Assembly (NCBI GenBank): GCA_016218975.1
Contig: JACRCO010000032.1
Location: 1-51,813, forward strand
DNA: 51,813 nucleotides
Direction: 5' to 3'
Origin: Deltaproteobacteria bacterium
GTDB lineage: Bacteria > Desulfobacterota > Deferrimicrobia > Deferrimicrobiales > Deferrimicrobiaceae
Shown: positions 1 to 7,332 of the stretch, piece by piece
How positions within the stretch are numbered: the stretch's first letter is position 1
Layout of the letters: every line of letters begins with the position of its first letter
The notes under the pieces: model-generated
What the model saw: the letters and a program-made list of their open reading frames with translations, nothing else
Told to the model about the DNA's origin: nothing
The model's database searches: none
Program-made: the position numbers and the translations under genes

Positions 1-172
<172 letters not shown>

Positions 173-178
173 TCAAGT

Positions 179-254
179 TGGAGCCCACGAGCAGGATTGA
201 ACTGCTGACCCCGTCCTTACCAAGGACGTGCTCTGCCGACTGAGCTACGTGGGC
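179..254 (-). tRNA. tRNA-Thr (anticodon GGT)
   Basis: A complete cloverleaf can be read on the minus strand. The acceptor arm GCCCACG pairs with CGTGGGC, the discriminator is T, and CCA is encoded. The anticodon stem CGTCC/GGACG closes the loop TTGGTAA, giving anticodon GGT, and the T arm carries GTTCAATCC. It is the last tRNA before tuf, the same position as thrT in the E. coli tufB operon. Confidence 0.97.
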
Positions 255-275
255 GAATATCCCTCCGGGAATCTC

Positions 276-351
276 TGGAGCGGGCGACGGGAATCGAACC
301 CGCGACCAACAGCTTGGAAGGCTGTGACTCTGCCAACTGAGTTACGCCCGC
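276..351 (-). tRNA. tRNA-Gly (anticodon TCC)
   Basis: A complete cloverleaf on the minus strand. The acceptor arm is GCGGGCG/CGCCCGC, followed by T and an encoded CCA. The anticodon stem ACAGC/GCTGT closes the loop CTTCCAA, giving anticodon TCC, and the T arm contains GTTCGATTC. It corresponds to glyT of the E. coli tufB cluster. Its own promoter lies at 388-416, so it can be transcribed separately from the two upstream tRNAs. Confidence 0.97.
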
Positions 352-387
352 CCATTACCCGTATATCGGGTTCACCGGAATCTTACA

Positions 388-416
388 ATTTTATATAGGT
401 AAAATAGCCCTGTCAA
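388..416 (-). promoter_or_regulatory. Sigma-70-type promoter for tRNA-Gly / tRNA-Thr / tuf
   Basis: Reading the minus strand, a perfect -35 TTGACA (416-411) is followed after 17 bp by the -10 TAAAAT (393-388). Predicted transcription start is near 381, about 30 nt before the tRNA-Gly 5' end. Both hexamers lie in an AT-rich patch that contrasts with the GC-rich surroundings. Confidence 0.8.
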
Positions 417-438
417 TCATTATTGCCGAATAAAACGC

Positions 439-480
439 AAAAAAATCCCTCCCCTTCGCACGCCTTCCGGCGGGCGGGGG
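439..480 (-). terminator. Rho-independent terminator after tRNA-Tyr
   Basis: On the minus strand a GC-rich hairpin is followed by seven T (445-439). The inner stem pairs 58-64 with 69-75 of the 400-series (GCC-GGAA-GGC core, one mismatch), and an outer CCCC/GGGG closes it. It separates tRNA-Thr(TGT)/tRNA-Tyr from the tRNA-Gly/tRNA-Thr/tuf unit. Confidence 0.7.
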
Positions 481-521
481 AATGGAAAGTTGGCGGACAA
501 CCGCGATTTAAAACCTAAGGT

Positions 522-606
522 TGGTGGAGGGGGGAGGATTCGAACCTCCGTAGGCGCTGCCAGCAGATTTACAGTCTGCCCCCTTTGGCCACTCGGGTAC
601 CCCTCC
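522..606 (-). tRNA. tRNA-Tyr (anticodon GTA)
   Basis: An 85-nt class II tRNA with a long variable arm. The acceptor arm is GGAGGGG/CCCCTCC, with discriminator A and encoded CCA. The anticodon stem GCAGA/TCTGC closes the loop CTGTAAA, giving GTA, and the T arm contains GTTCGAATC. It is the second tRNA of the tufB-type cluster (tyrU position). Confidence 0.97.
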
Positions 607-654
607 ACGCTATCGTGCCGTTACCCTGCGCCCGGCACGCTTTCGAGCGAAGGC

Positions 655-729
655 TGGAGCCGACGAGAGGAGTTGAACCTCCAACCATCTGATTACAAAT
701 CAGACGCTCTGCCGTTGAGCTACGTCGGC
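655..729 (-). tRNA. tRNA-Thr (anticodon TGT)
   Basis: A complete cloverleaf on the minus strand. The acceptor arm GCCGACG/CGTCGGC is followed by T and an encoded CCA. The anticodon stem TCTGA/TCAGA closes the loop TTTGTAA, giving anticodon TGT. It is the first tRNA of the cluster (thrU position) and lies about 28 nt after the start predicted from the promoter at 764-792. Confidence 0.97.
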
Positions 730-763
730 GCATTCCGAAATCACGGCGATTCCGAAACATTGA

Positions 764-792
764 ATTTGAACCCTTTTACGGGAGGTTGTCAA
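764..792 (-). promoter_or_regulatory. Sigma-70-type promoter of the tRNA-tuf cluster
   Basis: On the minus strand a perfect TTGACA (792-787) is separated by 17 bp from TCAAAT (769-764). Predicted start is near 757, just upstream of tRNA-Thr(TGT). The -35 box contains the TGA stop codon of rlmB (791-789), so the tRNA promoter begins inside the end of the preceding gene. Confidence 0.72.
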
Positions 793-1514
793 CGTTTTTC
801 GGACATTCCCCTCAAGAAGAATGCCAGGATGCCGGATGCTACCCCCACGTTCAGGGAATCTATGCCTGGTTCCATCTGGATCCGAACCGATCCGTCGCAT
901 TTCTCCCGGACGAGCTTCCTTATCCCGTGTTCCTCGCTGCCCAGAACGATGCCTGTCCGGGCCGCTGGTTTCAGGTCGAAGAGTCCCGTCTCTCCCTTTT
1001 CGGCGGCGGCGTACATCCAGAATCCTTTTTCCTGCAGTCCCTCGACCGTCCGGGCCAGGTTCGTAACCAGGATCAACGGCACATGCGCGGCGGCGCCCGC
1101 AGACGACCTGAAAACCGCCGCGGTCACAGGGGATGACCGGTCCTTCGGAACGACAACGCCGTCCACTCCGAACGCCCTGGCATTTCTCAGGATGGAGCCG
1201 AGGTTCTGCGGGTCGGTGATCCCGTCGAGCAGAAAAACGAGGGCGTTTTGGCCCAGTCCCGCCGCCCAGTCGTGGAAATCCGCGTAATGGAACTCCGCGA
1301 GCTCCGCTGCGATTCCTCCCCCGCCCCGGTCTCCCGTACGCCGTTCCCACTCCTCCCTTTGACACGTGGCGCACGGGATCCGCAGCCTGCCCGCTCGTTC
1401 CGACAGGTGCCTGACGGTTTCGGCGGGCATGGAATCCGAGAGCAGGAGCCGCGTCGCCTTCTGGCGGATCGACCCAAGCAGTTCCTCGACCGGATGCTTC
1501 CCCGTGATCCACAT
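789..1514 (-). CDS. rlmB: 23S rRNA 2'-O-methyltransferase, RlmB/TrmH family (SPOUT)
   Basis: A SAM-dependent 2'-O-ribose methyltransferase of the SpoU/TrmH family, most like RlmB, which methylates G2251 (E. coli numbering) of 23S rRNA. The 241-aa length is normal for RlmB. The N-terminal substrate-binding domain begins WITGKHPVEELL. The SPOUT knot carries all three family motifs: GITDPQNLGSILRNARAFG (about 94-112), GSEEHGI (about 192) and SLNVGVASGI (about 219). The ATG start follows pyrF by 12 bp, with only a weak Shine-Dalgarno, so translation probably depends on the operon. Another TrmH-family rRNA or tRNA target is possible. Confidence 0.9.
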   Translation of the reverse strand: MWITGKHPVEELLGSIRQKATRLLLSDSMPAETVRHLSERAGRLRIPCATCQREEWERRTGDRGGGGIAAELAEFHYADFHDWAAGLGQNALVFLLDGITDPQNLGSILRNARAFGVDGVVVPKDRSSPVTAAVFRSSAGAAAHVPLILVTNLARTVEGLQEKGFWMYAAAEKGETGLFDLKPAARTGIVLGSEEHGIRKLVREKCDGSVRIQMEPGIDSLNVGVASGILAFFLRGMSEKR

Positions 1515-1526
1515 GCGATGCCGCCG

Positions 1527-2222
1527 TTAACCTTTGGCGCGTTGCATTTCGGTTGCGAATTTGCGGGCGGCGGCCACGGGGTCCGCGGCTTTCGTAATGG
1601 GCCTGCCGACGACAAGGTAGTCGGCGCCCGCTCGCACGGCGTCGTAAGGGGTGACCACGCGCTTCTGATCTCCCACGGCGTCTTCCGGAAGGCGGACGCC
1701 GGGAGTTACGAGCGTGACCTTGCTCCCGAGCCGTTCCCGCAGCGAGGCGACCTCTTTCGCGGAGCATACGATCCCGCCGATGCCTGCATCGACGGCCAGT
1801 CCCGCCAGCCGGCCGACCGCTTCCCCGGCGGGCACGGAGAACCCTATGGATGAAAGATCGGCGTCGTCGAGGCTGGTGAGCACCGTTACCGCGAGGATCG
1901 CCGTTCCGCTTCCCGCTGCGGCTTCCGCGGCCGCAGCGAGCATCGCCTTCCCCCCCGAGGCGTGAACGGTCGCGAACGATACTCCGAGCGCAACGGCGGA
2001 CCTGACCGCCCCTGCGACGGTGTTGGGAATGTCGTGGAACTTCAGGTCGAGAAAAACCCGGGAACCGGTTTCTCGTATCTTCTCGATGAGCCGCGGCCCG
2101 CCTCGGGGAAACAGCTCCATCCCGACCTTGAACAGCCCCACCTCGCCTGCAAGCGCAGAGACCGTGTCAAGGGCCTTTTCCGGCGAATCGGTGTCCAGCG
2201 CGACGATGATCCTTTCCTTCAT
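1527..2222 (-). CDS. pyrF: Orotidine 5'-phosphate decarboxylase
   Basis: Last step of UMP synthesis: OMP to UMP plus CO2, cytoplasmic. The 231-aa TIM-barrel protein matches the usual length of the PyrF1 family. The N-terminus IIVALDTDS holds the first active-site Asp, and the family signature DLKFHDIPNTV (about 58-68) carries the catalytic Lys/Asp cluster. The C-terminal phosphate-binding loop reads VVGRPIT. Its ATG directly abuts the proS stop codon, so the two genes are in one transcription unit with translational coupling likely. Confidence 0.95.
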   Translation of the reverse strand: MKERIIVALDTDSPEKALDTVSALAGEVGLFKVGMELFPRGGPRLIEKIRETGSRVFLDLKFHDIPNTVAGAVRSAVALGVSFATVHASGGKAMLAAAAEAAAGSGTAILAVTVLTSLDDADLSSIGFSVPAGEAVGRLAGLAVDAGIGGIVCSAKEVASLRERLGSKVTLVTPGVRLPEDAVGDQKRVVTPYDAVRAGADYLVVGRPITKAADPVAAARKFATEMQRAKG

Positions 2223-3953
2223 TCAGGCGCACTCCTTCCTTTTCGCTTCGACGGCGGCCCGAACGCTTTCCGCCAGCCGGGAGATTTCCACCCGGACGGT
2301 CTCCCCCGTCCTCCTGTCCCTCACCTCCGCGAACCCCGCCGCGAAATTCTTTTCACCGAACGTCACACGAAGGGGGATGCCGCTAAGATCGGCGTCCTTG
2401 AACTTGATTCCCGGGCGCTCGTCCCGATCGTCCAGCAGCGTCTCGATGCCGCCTGAGGAAAGTTCTTCGGCGAACCGCGCCGATTCCTTTGCGATCCCCT
2501 CGTGCTTCACGTTGACCGGGACGACGGCGACCTCGAATGGAGCGATGGAAATCGGCCAGACGATGCCGTCCGCGTCGTGGTTCTGCTCGATCGCCGCCGC
2601 AGCCGTGCGCCCGACCCCGATCCCGTAGCACCCCATTACGATCGTGCGCTCCTTCCCGCCGGCGTCGAGATATACGGCGGAAAGCGCCTTGCTGTATTTC
2701 GTTCCGAGCCGGAACACGTGCCCGACTTCGATACCGCGCGAAAAACGCAATGCGCCCCCGCATCGCGGGCAGGGATCGCTTTCCGTCACGAGCCGCAGGT
2801 CGGCGTATCCTTCCGGAGAGAAGTCCCTTCCCGGCACGACGTCGACGAGGTGCGCATCCTTCTCGTTCGCGCCTGTAGCGCCCGCCCGGATATGCCGGAC
2901 GGAACTGTCGGCCAGCATACGCAATTTCAATCCGACCGGCCCCGCATAGCCGGTCGGCGAGCCGGTCAGCTCCCGCACGCGCTCTTCCGGGGCAAGGCGG
3001 ACCCAGTCCGCTCCGAGAAGGTTCCTGACCTTGATCTCGTTGACGTCGTATCGGCCCGAGACCAGCACCGCCACGTCCCCCTTGTCCGACTCGAAGATCA
3101 GCGTCTTGATCAGCGATGCGGGATCGATGCCGAGAAATTCCGCGACTTCCGCGATCGTCCGCTTGCCCGGCGTCGAGACTTTCCTCGGCGGGCCCGCGGC
3201 CGCTCCTCCTGCGCCGGTTTCGTCCGCCGCAGGCGGAACTTCCGCCTTCTCCAGGTTGGCCGCGTAGTCGCACGCCTCGCAGGACACGATGGCGTCCTCC
3301 CCCGAATCCGCTATCACCATGAATTCGTGAGAGCTGCTCCCGCCGATCGACCCGGTGTCCGCCTCCACCGCGCGGAACGATAGCCCCATTCTGCGGAAGA
3401 TGCGGCAATAGGCCTCGTACATCTTCCGGTAGGATTGCGCGGCGCCTTCCTCGTCGGCGTCGAAGGAATAGGCGTCTTTCATGAAGAACTCCCGGCCCCG
3501 CATCAATCCGAACCGCGGGCGGATCTCGTCCCGGAACTTGTCCTGGATCTGGTAGAGGTTCAGCGGAAGCTGGCGATACGACCTGACCTCGCGGCGCACG
3601 AGGTCCGTGATGACTTCCTCGTGGGTCGGGCCAAGGCAGAACTCACGGTCGGCGCGGTCCCGGAACCGGAGAAGTTCCTTTCCGTATGCGTCCCACCTGC
3701 CGCTTTCCTTCCAGAGTTCCGAAGGGATGACCGTGGGCATCAGGACTTCCTGTGCGCCCGCGCGGTCCATCTCTTCGCGAATGATCTTCTCCACTTTCCG
3801 CAGCACACGCAGTCCCGCGGGAAGATAGTTGTAGATGCCCGAGGCCACCTTCCGTATCATCCCCGCGCGAAGCATCAACCGGTGGCTTGCCACTTCGGCG
3901 TCGGAGGGGGTTTCCTTCGTCGTCGGCATAAGAAATTGCGAGTACCTGATCAA
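2223..3953 (-). CDS. proS: Prolyl-tRNA synthetase, bacterial type with editing domain
   Basis: Charges tRNA-Pro with proline. The 576-aa length fits the bacterial ProS that carries an inserted editing domain. The N-terminus SQFLMPTTKETPSDAEVASH is typical. Class II motif 2 is visible around FRDEIRPRFGLMRGREFFMKD. The YbaK-like editing insertion spans roughly residues 230-390 (KTLIFES and following). The C-terminal anticodon-binding domain starts near PISIAPFEVAVVPV (about 470). The start overlaps the ispG stop by 4 bp (ATGA), which indicates coupling. Confidence 0.97.
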   Translation of the reverse strand: MIRYSQFLMPTTKETPSDAEVASHRLMLRAGMIRKVASGIYNYLPAGLRVLRKVEKIIREEMDRAGAQEVLMPTVIPSELWKESGRWDAYGKELLRFRDRADREFCLGPTHEEVITDLVRREVRSYRQLPLNLYQIQDKFRDEIRPRFGLMRGREFFMKDAYSFDADEEGAAQSYRKMYEAYCRIFRRMGLSFRAVEADTGSIGGSSSHEFMVIADSGEDAIVSCEACDYAANLEKAEVPPAADETGAGGAAAGPPRKVSTPGKRTIAEVAEFLGIDPASLIKTLIFESDKGDVAVLVSGRYDVNEIKVRNLLGADWVRLAPEERVRELTGSPTGYAGPVGLKLRMLADSSVRHIRAGATGANEKDAHLVDVVPGRDFSPEGYADLRLVTESDPCPRCGGALRFSRGIEVGHVFRLGTKYSKALSAVYLDAGGKERTIVMGCYGIGVGRTAAAAIEQNHDADGIVWPISIAPFEVAVVPVNVKHEGIAKESARFAEELSSGGIETLLDDRDERPGIKFKDADLSGIPLRVTFGEKNFAAGFAEVRDRRTGETVRVEISRLAESVRAAVEAKRKECA

Positions 3954-5023
3954 TGCGCTTTCCTCCCCCCGGCCAGTCTTTCCGCGTACCTGACCAACTC
4001 GGCCACGATGTCCTTTTCCTTCACTTTCTTCACGATCTCTCCTTTTACGAAGATCAATCCTTCACCCCGTCCGCCCGCCACCCCGACGTCGGCCTCCCTT
4101 GCCTCTCCCGGTCCGTTGACGGCGCACCCCATCACGGCGATCTTCAGCGGAACGGGGAGCCGGGAGAGCCGCCGTTCCACTTCCTGTGCGATGCCGACGA
4201 CGTCGATCGAGACCCTGCCGCAGGTCGGACAGGAGATGAAATCGGGGCCGCGGTCGCGCAAGCCAAGGCTTTTAAGTATTCTCCAGCCTATGCGGACCTC
4301 GTCTTCCGGAGGACCCGTAATGGAAACCCTGAGAGTGTCGCCGATGCCTTCGGACAGGAGGATCCCCAGCCCCACGGCGGACTTTACGGCCCCCGAGATC
4401 AATGTACCCGCCTCCGTAACCCCGATGTGGAGCGGATAGTCGAAACGCCTGGAAAAGATTCTGTACGCCTCGACGGTAGTGGGGACGTCGGAGGCCTTAA
4501 GGGAAAATTTAAGGTTCGTGAAGCGGGCCTTTTCGCAGAAGCGCGCCCAGCGGGCGGCGCTTTCGGCAAGAGCCCTCGCCGTCGGGCCGCCGTGCTTGCG
4601 AAGGACGTCCTTTTCCAGGGAGCCCGCATTGACCCCGATCCGCACGGGAATCCGGTTCTCCCGGGCCGATCGAAGGACGCGGAGCGTGTTCTCCTCGCCT
4701 CCGATGTTTCCCGGGTTTATGCGCAGCGCGTCGGCCCCTGCCTCGGCGCACGCGATCGCAAGCCGATGATTGAAGTGTATGTCGGCGATTACAGGTATGG
4801 GCGATGCGGCGCGGATCTTCCGGAAGGCCTTCGCAGCGGCTTCGTCGGGCACCGCCACCCGAACGATCTCGCACCCCTCGCGCGCAAGCGAACGGATCTG
4901 CCCGACCGTCGCCCTCACGTCGCGAGTATCCGTGGCGGTCATGCTCTGGACCGATACCGGCGCGCCGCCGCCCACCGGCACGCTTCCTACGCGTATGCGC
5001 CGAGTAATCCTTCGTTCCTTCAT
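3950..5023 (-). CDS. ispG: 4-hydroxy-3-methylbut-2-en-1-yl diphosphate synthase (flavodoxin)
   Basis: Iron-sulfur enzyme of the MEP isoprenoid pathway that converts MEcPP to HMBPP. The 357-aa protein is of bacterial GcpE length. It has the N-terminal SVQSMTATDTRDV strand of the TIM barrel and the cluster-binding cysteines in SCPTCGR (about 268-274) and MGCAVNGPGEAREADVGVAG (about 300). No Shine-Dalgarno precedes the ATG at 5023. A -10-like box lies only 9 bp upstream, which suggests a nearly leaderless mRNA. It is the first gene of the ispG-proS-pyrF-rlmB group, although read-through from the pilus operon upstream is possible. Confidence 0.96.
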   Translation of the reverse strand: MKERRITRRIRVGSVPVGGGAPVSVQSMTATDTRDVRATVGQIRSLAREGCEIVRVAVPDEAAAKAFRKIRAASPIPVIADIHFNHRLAIACAEAGADALRINPGNIGGEENTLRVLRSARENRIPVRIGVNAGSLEKDVLRKHGGPTARALAESAARWARFCEKARFTNLKFSLKASDVPTTVEAYRIFSRRFDYPLHIGVTEAGTLISGAVKSAVGLGILLSEGIGDTLRVSITGPPEDEVRIGWRILKSLGLRDRGPDFISCPTCGRVSIDVVGIAQEVERRLSRLPVPLKIAVMGCAVNGPGEAREADVGVAGGRGEGLIFVKGEIVKKVKEKDIVAELVRYAERLAGGRKAH

Positions 5024-5032
5024 GATCGCAAT

Positions 5033-5062
5033 ACTATATGCGAGATGCGGAAGCCCCGTCGA
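5033..5062 (-). promoter_or_regulatory. Candidate promoter giving near-leaderless ispG mRNA
   Basis: On the minus strand TCGACG (5062-5057, 4 of 6 matches) and TATAGT (5038-5033, 5 of 6) are 18 bp apart. The -10 box ends only 9 bp before the ispG ATG, so the transcript would have a leader of about 3 nt, in agreement with the missing ribosome binding site. Confidence 0.5.
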
Positions 5063-5071
5063 TTCCCTTTT

Positions 5072-5515
5072 TCACCGTTCCGCGCTGCCGGTCGCCGCCG
5101 CCGGCCCGATCTCCTCCCATCTGACGATGCGCGTCCTTCCGCCCTCCATGCGCACTTCCGCACGTACCATGTACCTGCCTGCGGAGGAACCGGGTACCGT
5201 GCCCTCTGATACCAGCCTGTACCCGTATCCGGCGCCCGGGATGCGTTGCGAGGTGACCGAATATCTTCCGGTCGCATCCTCCCCCGACGGTATCCGGCGG
5301 ACATACGGAGCGCCTTCCGGGAACACCGAGGGCAATTGAGCTATGGCGGCGTGCGCCCCTCCCCGTGCCATGTTGCGGGCCACGAAAGATTGGTGATGAT
5401 GCCTTGCGGAATCCGGCACGGGAACAGGGCGGGAGACGGCATACATGCCGATCGCGTTGAGCAGGACGAGCAGGAGCATCGCCAGCACGATGGCGCTTCC
5501 CTCGCGTCCGCGCAT
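5072..5515 (-). CDS. PilX-like minor pilin assembly protein (second copy)
   Basis: Probably a PilX/GspK-like type IV pilus accessory protein anchored in the inner membrane. The N-terminus MRGREGSAIVLAMLLLVLLN has the basic-Gly-hydrophobic form of PilX proteins, without Glu at +5. The rest (147 aa) is soluble and rich in beta-prone segments, with the AARNMA-like helix (FVARNMARGGAHAAIAQL) typical after the PilX N-terminus. The start chosen is the ATG 1 bp after the upstream stop; an ATG at 5533 that overlaps the upstream gene is an alternative. It is the last gene of the pilus operon, followed by ispG. Confidence 0.7.
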   Translation of the reverse strand: MRGREGSAIVLAMLLLVLLNAIGMYAVSRPVPVPDSARHHHQSFVARNMARGGAHAAIAQLPSVFPEGAPYVRRIPSGEDATGRYSVTSQRIPGAGYGYRLVSEGTVPGSSAGRYMVRAEVRMEGGRTRIVRWEEIGPAAATGSAER

Positions 5516-5516
5516 G

Positions 5517-5990
5517 TTATCTGTAAGCCGCATCCGAACGCTGTGTAACGAGGAGAACCTGGCGCCACGTACCGTCGCCCTGCTTCCAGCAGCACCATGC
5601 CGACAAGGTCTTCAACGCGGGGATTTCCGTATCCTGCGCCACCCGCCAGACCCGGTAATATGCGGTCCCCTGAACCGTGACCGCGTCCCCCGCCGCCAAA
5701 GGAAACTTCGAAAATGCCGGGGACGGCCCGTGGGGCCCCTCTTCTAATCCGCCGGAAGGAGAAGAGCCGAGACTTTTCCACTCGATCCCCTGCATCCGTT
5801 CGAGCTTTTCCTGCGCGAGCCCCGTAGCTATGCGATTTCTGGAAGCGGCCTGCGGGTTCCTCGCGGTGACGGCGGTCAGCTGGATCATTGCAAGTCCGAA
5901 GATTCCGGCGGTCAGGATAAGCAGGGCGATGACCGCCTCGAGGAGGGAGAACCCTCCCGCGCATCGACGTTTTCGACGCGGGCTAAACAT
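5517..5990 (-). CDS. PilV-like type IV prepilin (second copy)
   Basis: A minor prepilin predicted to be cut by prepilin peptidase and assembled at the pilus tip. The sequence CAGG/FSLLEAVIALLILTAG shows the peptidase site (Gly13/Phe14), Glu at +5, and the hydrophobic helix of type IV pilins. The protein has 157 aa. The C-terminal half contains YYRVWRVAQD, a motif common in PilV proteins just before the final strand. It lies between the lipoprotein gene and the second PilX-like gene, so the operon holds two PilV and two PilX-type genes. Confidence 0.8.
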   Translation of the reverse strand: MFSPRRKRRCAGGFSLLEAVIALLILTAGIFGLAMIQLTAVTARNPQAASRNRIATGLAQEKLERMQGIEWKSLGSSPSGGLEEGPHGPSPAFSKFPLAAGDAVTVQGTAYYRVWRVAQDTEIPALKTLSAWCCWKQGDGTWRQVLLVTQRSDAAYR

Positions 5991-6021
5991 CGGAATTGAA
6001 CTTGCCTTCCGGCTGGAAATC

Positions 6022-6759
6022 CTACCGTCCCCGGGAGGGAGGCTGCTCCGCTATCGTCACGTTGAAGCGGGCGGTCGCCTCTCCTCCGGACCCGTCGGAG
6101 ACCGTGACGGTGAACGGGACCTTTCCGGTTTCGCCCGGGGCGGTTTCCCATCGCACCCATCCGGTTTCCCGGTCGATTTTCATCCCTGCGGGGGCGTCCT
6201 TGACGGCGAAAGACAGCTTGTCGCCGTCCGGGTCGGAAGCCTTGACGCGGAAGGTGACGTGGTTTCCGTCGGCATTGAACTGTTCCTGCCCTTCGACCAC
6301 GGGAGCGGAGTTTCTTATCTCCCGGTGAAGCGTCGCGATCTTCCCCTGCGCATCGCCGTCGCGCGGTATGACGGTGACGTCGATCCTGTCCCCTCGTTTC
6401 ACCGGGACTCCAAGGCGGTTCCCCGTTCCCGCAGGCTCTCCGTTTTTCCGCCATTCGACATCCACGCGCACGGAATCGCCGTCCGCGTCGAACGTCCCCG
6501 TTTCCACCCCTATCGAATTAGCCTGCCCGCCGTCGCCAAGGACGAAGCGGATCCACTTGATCTCGGGCGGAGTGTTATGTTTCTTCGCTTCACGCGAAAC
6601 GTCGGGTACACCAACACTGCCGGGCGTCGATTGCGCCGGCGCGCCTGCCATGGAATCGTTACCGGCCGGAGACGGAGCTGGTGCGGGTCCCGGACTGCCG
6701 GAACATCCCGCCAGAAAGATCAATCCGGCAGCGAGGGAGCGACGACGATTGAAAAGCAT
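6022..6759 (-). CDS. Lipoprotein with Ig/cadherin-like repeats in pilus operon
   Basis: Function unknown. The N-terminus MLFNRRRSLAAGLIFLAGCS is a lipoprotein signal with lipobox LAGC (Cys19). A Pro/Ala/Ser-rich linker follows. Two beta-sandwich-like repeats come next; the second, about residues 145-240, has the SDPDGDKLSFAVKDAPAGM and WVRWETAPGETGKVPFTVTV pattern of putative-Ig/cadherin-like domains found in surface proteins. The ATG at 6759 is preferred because it directly precedes the signal peptide; an upstream TTG at 6768 overlaps the previous stop codon. Its place among minor-pilin genes suggests a pilus-associated or surface-adhesion role (inference). Confidence 0.75.
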   Translation of the reverse strand: MLFNRRRSLAAGLIFLAGCSGSPGPAPAPSPAGNDSMAGAPAQSTPGSVGVPDVSREAKKHNTPPEIKWIRFVLGDGGQANSIGVETGTFDADGDSVRVDVEWRKNGEPAGTGNRLGVPVKRGDRIDVTVIPRDGDAQGKIATLHREIRNSAPVVEGQEQFNADGNHVTFRVKASDPDGDKLSFAVKDAPAGMKIDRETGWVRWETAPGETGKVPFTVTVSDGSGGEATARFNVTIAEQPPSRGR

Positions 6760-6764
6760 AGTCG

Positions 6765-7331
6765 TCAATACTGGTATAAGACCGATATCCTGGATCGGTC
6801 GGTGGGATTCGCATCGGCCTGGGACAGGACCTCGATGGTGTACAGATAAGGAACGCTCACGACCGTCACTTCCCCGGAACCCGTATTGACCACGCTTTCC
6901 TTCAACAGCCCTTCGTCGGCCCCCGAATTTCCTTCAACGGTATCGGCGATCTTCGTGTACACGAGATAGGTCCCCAAGTGTACCCTCATGTCATATGTGG
7001 ACGGGGTATTCGGATCTATCGTCGTCGTGTTGTCCAATCCGATCCACACGCCGGTCGGACTTCCGAGCTTTGTGTTCAGTCCGGTCGAGTTCGGGGTGAA
7101 TTGCTCGTTGTAGACATTGTCGAGATAGCCCCTGCTGGAAATCATCTGGAGCATCGTCTCAGCGCCCCCGTGCCCCGCCTCCACCGCCGTCCGGTATCTC
7201 TTCTGCTGGCCGGAGAGGAACGAGCCCCTGCCCACCATGGTAAGCATGGCGATAGTGAATACGAGGGCGATCACCGCAAGGATTAGGACGAACGCCAGGG
7301 CGAACCCTTTTTCGTTCCGAAGTGTTTTCAT
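6765..7331 (-). CDS. PilX-like pilus assembly protein
   Basis: A 188-aa protein with N-terminus KTLRNEKGFALAFVLILAVI, a long hydrophobic helix after a Gly-Phe junction but without Glu at +5, as in PilX of pseudomonads. The following helix with QQKRYRTAVEAGHGGAETML matches the conserved region after the PilX membrane segment. The start is the ATG at 7331, 1 bp from the pilW stop; longer frames would overlap pilW. It probably helps assemble the minor pilin/PilY1 tip complex in the inner membrane. Confidence 0.75.
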   Translation of the reverse strand: MKTLRNEKGFALAFVLILAVIALVFTIAMLTMVGRGSFLSGQQKRYRTAVEAGHGGAETMLQMISSRGYLDNVYNEQFTPNSTGLNTKLGSPTGVWIGLDNTTTIDPNTPSTYDMRVHLGTYLVYTKIADTVEGNSGADEGLLKESVVNTGSGEVTVVSVPYLYTIEVLSQADANPTDRSRISVLYQY

Positions 7332-7332
7332 T

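Noticed and set aside
490-1287. Plus-strand frame across the tRNA genes and rlmB
   Set aside because: It would translate through two tRNA genes and the rlmB antisense strand, and has no family similarity.
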